Shown here: in pieces, positions 5,885-11,389 of the stretch
Numbering within the stretch: the first letter of the stretch is position 1
Layout: each line of letters starts with the position of its first letter
Origin: CBCXVS01 sp965178525
Lineage (GTDB): Bacteria; Tectomicrobia; Entotheonellia; Entotheonellales; Entotheonellaceae
Length of the DNA: 11,389 bases
Reading direction: 5' to 3'
Assembly: GCA_965178525.1 (NCBI GenBank)
Contig: CBCXVS010000256.1
Span: 1-11,389 of the forward strand
Made by a program: the position numbers and the translations under genes
Notes under the pieces: generated by a model
What the model was told of the DNA's origin: nothing
Seen by the model: the letters and a program-made list of their open reading frames with translations, nothing else
Database searches by the model: none

Positions 5885-6526
5885 TCAGGGAATACCAAGG
5901 AATTTGTGGGTCTGCAGACTGAGACGCCAGCGGGGATGAGCCAGACAATACGCCACGGCGAGCTGCATATGGTGGACGCGGTCCGGGCCGTCCATCGGCT
6001 GCAGCAGAAAGTGGCGAAAATCCAAGGCGGCAAAATCCTCTGGAGACACGCCATCTTGGGGAAAAATGAGCTTGAGTTCGTCCCCGGCGCGCAGGATGAA
6101 GTCCGCTCCGGCTTTCGGACTGACACAGACCCAATCGATACCCGGTGGCGGTAGACACGTCCCGTTCGTCTCAATGGCGATCTCAAATCCCTGCTCGTGT
6201 AACGCCCGCACCAACGCCGCATCGAGCTGCAAAAGCGGCTCCCCACCCGTGCAGACCACGAAGGGCCGCGCAGCTGCGTCTACCGAATCCGGCCATAACA
6301 CCGCGACCGCCTGGGCTAGCGCCTTAGCCGTGGCGAATTGGCCACCGCCAGGGCCATCCATACCAACAAAATCCGTATCGCAAAACTGGCAGATCGCCGT
6401 GGCCCGGTCAGACTCACGCCCCGACCATAAGTTACAGCCGGCAAACCGGCAAAATACCGCCGGCCGGCCGGTGTTCACCCCCTCTCCCTGCAACGTATAA
6501 AAGATCTCTTTGACGGCATAGCTCAT
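5885..6526 (-). CDS. queE: 7-carboxy-7-deazaguanine synthase (radical SAM)
   Basis: Converts 6-carboxy-tetrahydropterin to 7-carboxy-7-deazaguanine, the ring-contraction step toward preQ0, queuosine and other 7-deazapurines; cytosolic, SAM- and 4Fe-4S-dependent. From the ATG at 6526 it has 213 aa, usual for QueE. Seen: EIFYTLQGEG (7-16), cluster cysteines C31, C46 and C49 in the CX14CX2C spacing typical of the QueE group with the insertion NLWSGRE, the SAM-binding CTGGEPLLQ (92-100), ETNGT (119-123), SPK (136-138) and the C-terminal LSLQTHKFLGIP. A longer frame from the ATG at 6565 adds residues not seen in the family. The ribosome binding site is weak. No queC, queD or queF lies nearby, so the gene stands apart from its pathway partners here. 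It ends in TGA at the expected place. Confidence 0.93.
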   Translation of the reverse strand: MSYAVKEIFYTLQGEGVNTGRPAVFCRFAGCNLWSGRESDRATAICQFCDTDFVGMDGPGGGQFATAKALAQAVAVLWPDSVDAAARPFVVCTGGEPLLQLDAALVRALHEQGFEIAIETNGTCLPPPGIDWVCVSPKAGADFILRAGDELKLIFPQDGVSPEDFAALDFRHFLLQPMDGPDRVHHMQLAVAYCLAHPRWRLSLQTHKFLGIP

Positions 6527-6622
6527 ACGATATGCGGTTCCTTGCCTGCGGCATATAAAGGTCATACATGGATCATTGATGTAAAAACATAAACGATGTT
6601 GCCAGAGGACGCCAGTCCGTCT

Positions 6623-6757
6623 CTATGCCAACATCTTCCAGCCGTTTTTAGCCCACAGAAACAGGGTCCACCACCTGTGCCGGATATCGAGATACATCCA
6701 CACGGCGCCATCGTGCGGCCATATCTGGAACCAGAACGGGACAAAGCCCTCATATCC
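6623..6757 (-). pseudogene. Aromatic-rich open stretch, possible gene remnant
   Basis: Directly after the TAA of the preceding small ORF and in the same frame, 44 codons run to a TAG with no ATG before the middle. The translation is rich in Trp, Phe and Tyr (FVPFWFQIWPHDGAVWMYLD, then WWTLFLWAKNGWKML) and about three quarters of its codons end in G or C, higher than the other frames over this stretch, as in real genes of this window. It could be the end of a gene broken by a stop, or a chance frame. Two other frames (a + strand one at 6596-6775 and a minus one from 6745) are also open here. Confidence 0.25.
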
Positions 6758-6958
6758 TTAAAAATATTTTTCTGATCGTTCCCACACATCTTGTTCTTTG
6801 TGCAAAGACATGGTACACAAGCATGGGCACGTGATAACTCTCAATGAGATTACACGATGTGAGCAGACGGACAGTGCATACGCTTGACCTATCGGTATTA
6901 ACCGTTTCTTAACACGTTCTTCCGTCTCTAGGCTGTGCGATACCTGGACAAGCTGCAT
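6758..6958 (-). CDS. Possible small protein, 66 aa, unrecognised
   Basis: The ATG at 6958 has GAGGA five bases upstream, a fair start, and opens 66 codons to a TAA. The product (MQLVQVSHSLETEERVKKRL, then a cysteine-containing middle TCPCLCTM and a charged end EQDVWERSEKYF) resembles nothing I know. The DNA here is AT-richer than the neighbouring genes, and a longer GTG start at 6970 exists. It lies between two divergent genes, where a promoter is expected, so it may be chance. The next 44 codons after its stop remain open in the same frame. Confidence 0.25.
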   Translation of the reverse strand: MQLVQVSHSLETEERVKKRLIPIGQAYALSVCSHRVISLRVITCPCLCTMSLHKEQDVWERSEKYF

Positions 6959-7022
6959 AAGTGTCCTCACTTTCTCGTGTCAGCGCAAGCGCCCTCGCCT
7001 CAGCGTTGGGTTAACGGAACAG

Positions 7023-8639
7023 ATGGAGCCTAAAGCCTTGGAACGGCATCACGACAAGCTGTCTCAGCCTCAGCCAGTTCTCCAATCCATCTCTGAAAAA
7101 TACAGGGACTTATACGATCGCGCCCCAATCGGCTATCTCCTGCTCTCCGCGAAAGGCCGCATTCTGGAAAGCAATCTCACAGCCGGTGCGCTCCTAGGGG
7201 CGGAGCCGTCCCATCTGTACCATCGTTCCTTGCTACACTACATCCTCCCGCAGCATCAGCCTTTTTTTCTCCTGCACTGCCAACGGGTCCTGGAAACTCA
7301 AGAACGCCACACCTGCGAACTCACCATGGTGCAAGGCGACGGCGCCCTCTTCGAGGCGCAATTGGCCAGTTTGGCCGTGCCGGAGGCGGCAGCCAATCGC
7401 TATCAACTCCGTACTGTACTGATGGATATCACGGCGCGCGCCCATCTCGAAAAAAACGCCCGCGCCCGCCTTGAAGCCCAACTGCAGCAAACCCAAAAGA
7501 TGCAGGCTATCGGCACTCTGGCCGGTGGCATTGCCCATGAATTCAACAATGTTTCGACCGCCATCATTGGCTTTACGCAATTGACACAGTTGAACCTGCC
7601 GGCAGAGAGTGCGGTGCAGCCGCATCTCCATGAAGTCCTCAGGAGCGCGAGACGGGCGAAGGACTTGGTGCAACAGATTCTCACCTTCAGCCAGCAGACC
7701 GAGCAAGAAAGTACGCTGGTGCCATGTCATCTCGTCATGGCGGACGCGCTCCGCTTGTTGCGGGCCTCCCTGCCGTCGACGATTCGCATCGAAGCCGATG
7801 TAGACAAGGATGTCGGTACGATTTTGGCGAATCCGACCCAACTGCATCAGGTCTTGATGAACCTAGGCGCTAATGCCGAGCACGCCATGCGCGAAGCGGG
7901 CGGCGTGCTCACGGTACACCTGGACGTAGTGCACATCGATGCCGAGCAGACCGCGCCGCATGCCGACTTGCGCGCCGGACCGTATGTGCAGTTGACCGTG
8001 CGCGATACGGGCCATGGTATGGCGCCACCGGTCATGGATCGCATCTTCGAGCCGTTCTTTACCACCAAACAAGTCGGAGAAGGCACTGGCATGGGTTTAG
8101 CGCTCGTGCATGGCATCGTCACCCATCATGGTGGCGCCGTTACCGTGGACAGCACGCGGGGCCTCGGAACCACGTTTACCATTTATCTGCCTCAAGTCGC
8201 CGAGACCGCGTTCCAGGACGTCCCCCCGCAGGCACCCTCGCTCCCCCCCGCGCAGCACAGGGCGGCTACCATCTTGTTTGTCGACGATGAGCAGAGTCTC
8301 GTGTATGCGGTCGAACTTTTGCTGACTCACCTCGGGCATGAACTCCTCGCCACCACGGATGTGCACGAAGCGCTGGAGGCCTTTCGGGCCGCCCCGCAGC
8401 GGTTTGACCTCGTGGTCACGGATCAAATCATGCCCGATATGACGGGCGACATGTTGGCGCAGGAATTGCGCCGTATCCGTCCCGACATTCCGATTATCCT
8501 CTGCACAGGCTATACCCCACGTATTGATGAGCAAAAAGTCGCCGATCTCGGGATCGACATCGTGCTGGCGAAACCTTGGGATATCAACGACCTCGCCCGC
8601 ACGATCGATCAGGTGCTGGAACAGCGGGAAAGCACCTAG
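7023..8639 (+). CDS. Hybrid sensor histidine kinase with PAS and receiver domains
   Basis: Signal-transduction kinase, 538 aa, apparently cytosolic: no membrane segment or signal peptide. Order: short N-terminal helix, PAS domain (about 25-140; YDRAPIGYLLLSAKGRILESN), linker coiled coil (about 140-165), dimerisation/H-box GGIAHEFNN with phosphoacceptor His172, ATPase domain with N-box (Asn280, Asn284), DTGHGM (328-333) and FEPFFTTK...GTGMGLALV (342-362), then a proline-rich linker and a receiver domain (about 416-535) with acidic pair Asp421/Asp422, phosphoacceptor Asp467 in VVTDQIMP and Lys517 in LAKPW. The H-box style is of the NtrB-like/HPK4 type. No output domain and no separate response regulator is present, so phosphate may pass to an unlinked protein. 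It precedes urtA by about 340 bases; a role in nitrogen or urea sensing is inference from position. Start ATG has a weak site (CGGAA). Confidence 0.9.
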   Translation: MEPKALERHHDKLSQPQPVLQSISEKYRDLYDRAPIGYLLLSAKGRILESNLTAGALLGAEPSHLYHRSLLHYILPQHQPFFLLHCQRVLETQERHTCELTMVQGDGALFEAQLASLAVPEAAANRYQLRTVLMDITARAHLEKNARARLEAQLQQTQKMQAIGTLAGGIAHEFNNVSTAIIGFTQLTQLNLPAESAVQPHLHEVLRSARRAKDLVQQILTFSQQTEQESTLVPCHLVMADALRLLRASLPSTIRIEADVDKDVGTILANPTQLHQVLMNLGANAEHAMREAGGVLTVHLDVVHIDAEQTAPHADLRAGPYVQLTVRDTGHGMAPPVMDRIFEPFFTTKQVGEGTGMGLALVHGIVTHHGGAVTVDSTRGLGTTFTIYLPQVAETAFQDVPPQAPSLPPAQHRAATILFVDDEQSLVYAVELLLTHLGHELLATTDVHEALEAFRAAPQRFDLVVTDQIMPDMTGDMLAQELRRIRPDIPIILCTGYTPRIDEQKVADLGIDIVLAKPWDINDLARTIDQVLEQREST

Positions 8640-8667
8640 ATCACCTCTTGCCTCGACCAGTCACCGC

Positions 8668-8706
8668 AAACATACAATATTGTCTAAAATGCAATATTGT
8701 ATGTTT
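8668..8706. promoter_or_regulatory. Perfect 15-bp inverted repeat, terminator or activator site
   Basis: AAACATACAATATTG and its exact complement CAATATTGTATGTTT surround a nine-base loop (TCTAAAATG). It begins 29 bases after the kinase stop and is followed by TTTCTTT, so it could end kinase transcription. The stem has only four G/C pairs out of 15, unusual for a terminator in this GC range. Each arm also contains the near-palindrome ACAATATTGT. It ends about 145 bases before the predicted urtA transcription start, the usual place for an enhancer-binding protein to activate a sigma-54 promoter. Confidence 0.6.
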
Positions 8707-8824
8707 CTTTACAATTTTGTCCTATAGTGTTCCATAAGCTATGCTTGCGGTTCCATGCCTTCCCCCTGTCTTTAAGCCTTTGTTTTTAATAACTAATATG
8801 ACTCTTCAAAGTTGGAAATAAGAT

Positions 8825-8840
8825 TGGCATAAATATTGCG
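8825..8840 (+). promoter_or_regulatory. Sigma-54 (RpoN) promoter of the urt genes
   Basis: TGGCAT-AAATA-TTGCG fits the TGGCAC-N5-TTGCW consensus, with the invariant GG (8826-8827) and GC (8838-8839) separated by exactly ten bases. The predicted start of transcription is near 8851, about 125 bases before the urtA ATG. Urea transporters are commonly under NtrC/sigma-54 control, so the site fits the gene. I see no clear NtrC site (TGCAC-N5-GTGCA type) upstream; the perfect inverted repeat at 8668-8706 is the best activator-site candidate. Confidence 0.7.
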
Positions 8841-8977
8841 CTGATCTTAGAGCTAGTTAAAACGAGGTGTCCGGCGATCGCAGCCACTCCAGGTACAACA
8901 GACGTCAGCCTGAGACCACGCTGCACACGCGACGAAGGTCACACTCACACATGATGTCAAGCAGGGGGAAACTGACG

Positions 8978-10327
8978 ATGACAGCACTTCCACAAACGCA
9001 CGCGTTGGAGCGGCGCCTCAGACGCGTCGTCATCATCACCGTGGTCACCGCAGTAGCGCTGGCCGGGCTCTTGCTGCCCGGCGCATCTCAGGGCAACGCC
9101 GATGATCCCATTAAAGTCGGCGTGCTGCATTCACTTAGCGGCACCATGGCCATTAGCGAAGGCCCGCTGAAAGAAGTCATTTTGATGGCCATTGACGAAA
9201 TCAACGCGGCTGGTGGCGTGCTGGGACGCCAGGTGGGGCCCGTGATCGAAGATCCTGCCTCCAACTGGGACCTATTCACCGAAAAAGCCAAGAAACTCCT
9301 GCTTCAGGACAAAGTCGCGGCCGTTTTCGGCTGCTGGACATCTGTAAGCCGCAAGTCGGTCTTGCCGGTGTTCGAACAAAACAACGGCCTCCTCTTCTAC
9401 CCCGTGCAGTACGAGGGCGAGGAGTGCTCGAAAAACGTCATCTACACCGGGGCCACGATCAATCAGCAGGCGTCACCGGCCGTGGATTATCTCATGAGCG
9501 CCGATGGCGGCAGCAAAAGACGCTTTTACCTGGTCGGGACGGATTATGTCTATCCACGCACGACCAACAAGATCCTGCGGCTCTATCTCAAGAGTAAAGG
9601 CGTCATCGAAAAAGAAATCCGCGAGGAGTATACGCCTTTCCATCATCAGGACTATCAGACCATCGTCGGCAAAATCAAAAGCTTCTGCGCCGGTGGCGAT
9701 GGCGCGGTGATCAACACCATCAACGGTGACAGCAACGTGCCGTTCTTCAAAGAGTTGGCCAACCAGCGCATCACGGCAGACAATTGTCCAGTGATCTCCT
9801 TCAGCTTTGCCGAAGTGGAATTGCAAACTCTGGACGTGAAACCGCTGGCCGGGCATTTGGCCTCGTGGAACTACTACATGTCGCTGAAAAACCCCCACAA
9901 CTTCAAGTGGATCAAGGCCTACAAGAACTGGTGCGAAAAGCATGGAATTTCCGACAAGCAGTGCGTCACGGATGACCCTATGATGCATGCCTATATCCAT
10001 GTTAAGCTGTGGGCCAAAGCCGTGGAGAAAGCCGGCACAACGGATGTGGACGCCGTGTTGAAAGCACTAGAGGGCTTGCAGGTCCAAAGCCCGGTCGGCA
10101 AGTACAAGGTGGACGAAAAGAACCATCACACCTGGAAGCCAGTGTACATCGGCAAAATCCGCGAGGATGGCCAATTCGACATTGTCTGGAAGACCAAAGA
10201 ATGGGTGCGGCCACAGCCCTGGAGCGAGTTGACCTATCCGGGACGTTCGTGTGACTGGAGTGCGGAAGGCAAAGGCACGTATGATACGGTAGCCGGGAAG
10301 CGTGCCTATTTGTCAGACAAAAAGTAG
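8978..10327 (+). CDS. urtA: Urea ABC transporter, substrate-binding protein
   Basis: Periplasmic protein that captures urea (and often short amides) for the UrtBCDE importer. The ATG at 8978 is preceded by AGGGGGA at a proper distance and opens a signal peptide: basic ERRLRR, hydrophobic VVIITVVTAVALAGLLL, cleavage probably near ASQGNA at residue 41. The product of 449 aa is near the family length. UrtA landmarks: IKVGVLHSLSGTMAISE (45-61), FGCWTSVSRKSVLPVFE (117-133), FYPVQYEGEEC (140-150), GTDYVYPRTTNKIL (187-200), GDSNVPFFKEL, and the C-terminal WVRPQPWSELTYPGRSCDW. These separate it from branched-chain amino-acid binding proteins of the same fold. A longer frame from 8867 is less likely. 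Expression is probably from the sigma-54 promoter. Confidence 0.94.
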   Translation: MTALPQTHALERRLRRVVIITVVTAVALAGLLLPGASQGNADDPIKVGVLHSLSGTMAISEGPLKEVILMAIDEINAAGGVLGRQVGPVIEDPASNWDLFTEKAKKLLLQDKVAAVFGCWTSVSRKSVLPVFEQNNGLLFYPVQYEGEECSKNVIYTGATINQQASPAVDYLMSADGGSKRRFYLVGTDYVYPRTTNKILRLYLKSKGVIEKEIREEYTPFHHQDYQTIVGKIKSFCAGGDGAVINTINGDSNVPFFKELANQRITADNCPVISFSFAEVELQTLDVKPLAGHLASWNYYMSLKNPHNFKWIKAYKNWCEKHGISDKQCVTDDPMMHAYIHVKLWAKAVEKAGTTDVDAVLKALEGLQVQSPVGKYKVDEKNHHTWKPVYIGKIREDGQFDIVWKTKEWVRPQPWSELTYPGRSCDWSAEGKGTYDTVAGKRAYLSDKK

Positions 10328-10338
10328 GAACAACCATC

Positions 10339-10381
10339 CGCGAAGGACGCGAAGGACCCGTTCGCGTCGCGTCCCTTCGCG
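10339..10381. repeat. Imperfect GC-rich hairpin between urtA and urtB
   Basis: A tandem CGCGAAGGA pair (10339-10356) faces TTCGCGTCGCGTCCCTTCGCG (10361 to 10381, 21 bases), which pairs with it with one or two bulges. Such intercistronic stems often protect the upstream binding-protein message or reduce readthrough into the permease. The arms also resemble common REP-like intergenic repeats. Confidence 0.6.
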
Positions 10382-10437
10382 CCCTTTGTGGCTCCCTGTT
10401 TCATCCGTTATGGGGACCATGCAAGAGGGAACACGCC

Positions 10438-11343
10438 GTGCACTATACCTATATCGCGTTCATCCTCGGCTGCCTCATGGGCTGGGCGCTGCTCACAGCC
10501 CAAGCCGATACCGCTGCACTCAAGACCTATGCCCACGATCTCGCCACACCCGCCAAGCAGCGAGAGGCGCTTGAACAGCTTCGCGATCTCGGCGATCCAT
10601 CCCTGCGGGATCTCTTGCAAGCGCTGAAGGAGGGGGCGCTCTACACGTGGCAAGACACGCTCTACATCTTTACCGGCGAAGGCGTCTTCGTCGATCTCGA
10701 CGGCCAAGCCCTGCGGGCTAGCTCCGGCGAAGCGCTCTTTCCCGACGATGCCGAGGCCGTGCCGCTGGAAGAAGCGAATATTCCGCTGGTGCAGCGCGCC
10801 TTGGACGTCATGGCCCTGTTTGACCCGGATGCGGCGCAACGCAAATCGACGGCCCGGCGTTTAGGTAATTTACAAGATGCCGCCGTCATACCGATCCTGC
10901 TCAAGGCCCAGGACCAGGAAACCGATGTCGGGGTGCAAGCGGTCCTCGCGGAAGCGATCCATAAATTGCGCCTTGCCTCCCCCGATCCCACTATGCGCCT
11001 CGAGGCCATCCAAGCGTTTGGCGCCAGCCGCGCCGAATCGGCGCTTAGCCGTCTCAAAGAACTCCGCCAAACCGAACCGGAGCCCGCCATACAAGCGGCT
11101 ATCGTCGAGGCGGTCGGTGCGATTGAAACCTATCTCACGTGGCGAAACATAGTCGGCTATATATTCAACGGCGTCAGTCTGGGTTCCATTCTGCTGATCA
11201 TGAGCCTGGGTCTGGCCATCACCTTCGGCTTGATGGGCATCATCAACATGGCCCACGGTGAGATGCTCATGCTGGGCTCCTACACCGCCTACGTGCTGCA
11301 AGAATTCTTCCGAACCGCGTTCCCGGGCGCTCTGGATTACTAG
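10438..11343 (+). CDS. urtB: Urea ABC transporter permease UrtB, truncated
   Basis: Inner-membrane permease subunit of the urea importer. The GTG at 10438 has GAGGG eight bases upstream. Residues 1-24 are a signal sequence (IAFILGCLMGWALLTAQA). Residues 25-235 form the UrtB-specific periplasmic domain with HEAT-like helices (KSTARRLGNLQDAAVIPILL). Then the LIV-H-type permease begins: GYIFNGVSLGSILLIMSLGL and ITFGLMGIINMAHGEMLMLG (262-280). UrtB proteins are about 520-540 aa; this one stops at 301 after FPGALDY with a TAG. The family continues there with further membrane helices, and no frame after the stop shows them. About 230 residues and at least six helices are missing, so no channel can form unless the rest lies beyond an insertion. 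It follows urtA by about 110 bases; urtC, urtD and urtE are not in the window. Confidence 0.85.
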   Translation: MHYTYIAFILGCLMGWALLTAQADTAALKTYAHDLATPAKQREALEQLRDLGDPSLRDLLQALKEGALYTWQDTLYIFTGEGVFVDLDGQALRASSGEALFPDDAEAVPLEEANIPLVQRALDVMALFDPDAAQRKSTARRLGNLQDAAVIPILLKAQDQETDVGVQAVLAEAIHKLRLASPDPTMRLEAIQAFGASRAESALSRLKELRQTEPEPAIQAAIVEAVGAIETYLTWRNIVGYIFNGVSLGSILLIMSLGLAITFGLMGIINMAHGEMLMLGSYTAYVLQEFFRTAFPGALDY

Positions 11344-11389
11344 GGTTGTTCCCCAATAGTTAATGAGGTAGGCTATCCTCCCCCAAACG
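11341..11389. mobile_element. Foreign-looking sequence at the urtB break, possible IS end
   Basis: From the TAG onward the DNA (GGGTTGTTCCCCAATAG, then AT-richer TTAATGAGG and CCTCCCCC) no longer encodes UrtB in any frame. An abrupt change inside a conserved membrane gene at the window edge is what an insertion-sequence terminus gives. I cannot name a family from 49 bases and cannot see the other end or a target duplication. An assembly break is the alternative. Confidence 0.3.

Larger units (their letters stand above)
6527..7022. other. Divergent intergenic region, queE and histidine kinase
   Basis: Almost 500 bases with lower GC than the neighbours and no firm gene. It must hold the promoters of queE (leftward) and of the kinase (rightward). 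The best rightward candidate is TTGACC at 6884-6889 with a poor -10 (TCTTAA at 6907-6912). A nested inverted repeat lies at 6790-6821 (inner arms CTTTG/CAAAG, outer CTTGT/ACAAG). I see no preQ1-type riboswitch in front of queE. The minus strand carries two short in-frame ORFs, listed separately. Confidence 0.5.
8640..8977. other. Control region between the kinase and urtA
   Basis: About 340 bases, clearly AT-richer than the flanking genes. It holds a perfect 15-bp inverted repeat close to the kinase stop, a sigma-54 promoter, and a leader of roughly 125 bases before the urtA start. A frame from 8867 is open into urtA, but its codons (many Arg, His, Ser) do not look like a protein start; the signal peptide begins at 8978. 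Confidence 0.6.

Noticed and set aside
5556..6246. Two minus-strand open frames over the small secreted gene and the 3' end of queE
   Set aside because: Arg/Ser-rich composition without motifs; one overlaps queE in another frame and the other is antisense to a gene with a strong start and signal peptide.
6527..6600. preQ1 riboswitch in front of queE
   Set aside because: No preQ1-type pseudoknot pattern (a short GC hairpin followed by an A-rich tail pairing into the loop) is visible in the leader.
8867..8977. N-terminal extension of urtA from a GTG at 8867
   Set aside because: The added residues are Arg/His/Ser-rich and would bury the signal peptide; the ATG at 8978 has its own ribosome binding site and starts the signal peptide properly.

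Overview
The window looks like chromosomal DNA from a moderately GC-rich Gram-negative bacterium. The sequence alone does not fix the taxon. Secreted proteins carry Sec-type signal peptides, there is a candidate sigma-54 (RpoN) promoter, and most starts have an AGGAGG-type ribosome binding site. Several genes are broken, so the segment may come from a genome that is shedding genes or is rich in mobile elements. A symbiont-type genome is one possibility, but this is inference.

Left part (1-5005). After the tail of an unrecognised + strand gene (1-456), a minus-strand block reads, in transcription order: an HpcH/HpaI-type aldolase (4990-4217), the C-terminal core of a cupin without its start, the dimerisation domain of an O-methyltransferase without its catalytic domain, a cytochrome P450 interrupted by an in-frame UGA, and a complete GlpD-like FAD-dependent glycerol-3-phosphate dehydrogenase (to 509). 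The aldolase and the dehydrogenase look intact; the three genes between them are damaged. It reads like a former small catabolic or tailoring operon that is decaying.

Middle part (5006-7022). A divergent control region separates the aldolase from the first 47 codons of a dihydrodipicolinate synthase/N-acetylneuraminate lyase family gene. Next come a perfect CRP-type palindrome, a small secreted polar protein, a 12-bp perfect hairpin, and a complete radical-SAM enzyme QueE (7-carboxy-7-deazaguanine synthase) on the minus strand. About 500 bases without a firm gene follow, holding two short in-frame ORFs split by a stop.

Right part (7023-11389). A PAS hybrid histidine kinase with a C-terminal receiver precedes urea ABC transporter genes. 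Between them lie a perfect 15-bp inverted repeat and a well-matched sigma-54 promoter (GG-N10-GC), which fits nitrogen-controlled urea uptake. urtA is complete. urtB keeps its periplasmic domain and only the first membrane part, then stops abruptly and runs into unrelated sequence at the window edge, as expected for an insertion-sequence junction or an assembly break.

I see no tRNA, rRNA or CRISPR array, and no clearly new multi-gene system. The most informative signals are the string of gene wrecks, the in-frame UGA in the P450, the sigma-54/inverted-repeat architecture of the urt promoter, and the urtB breakpoint.
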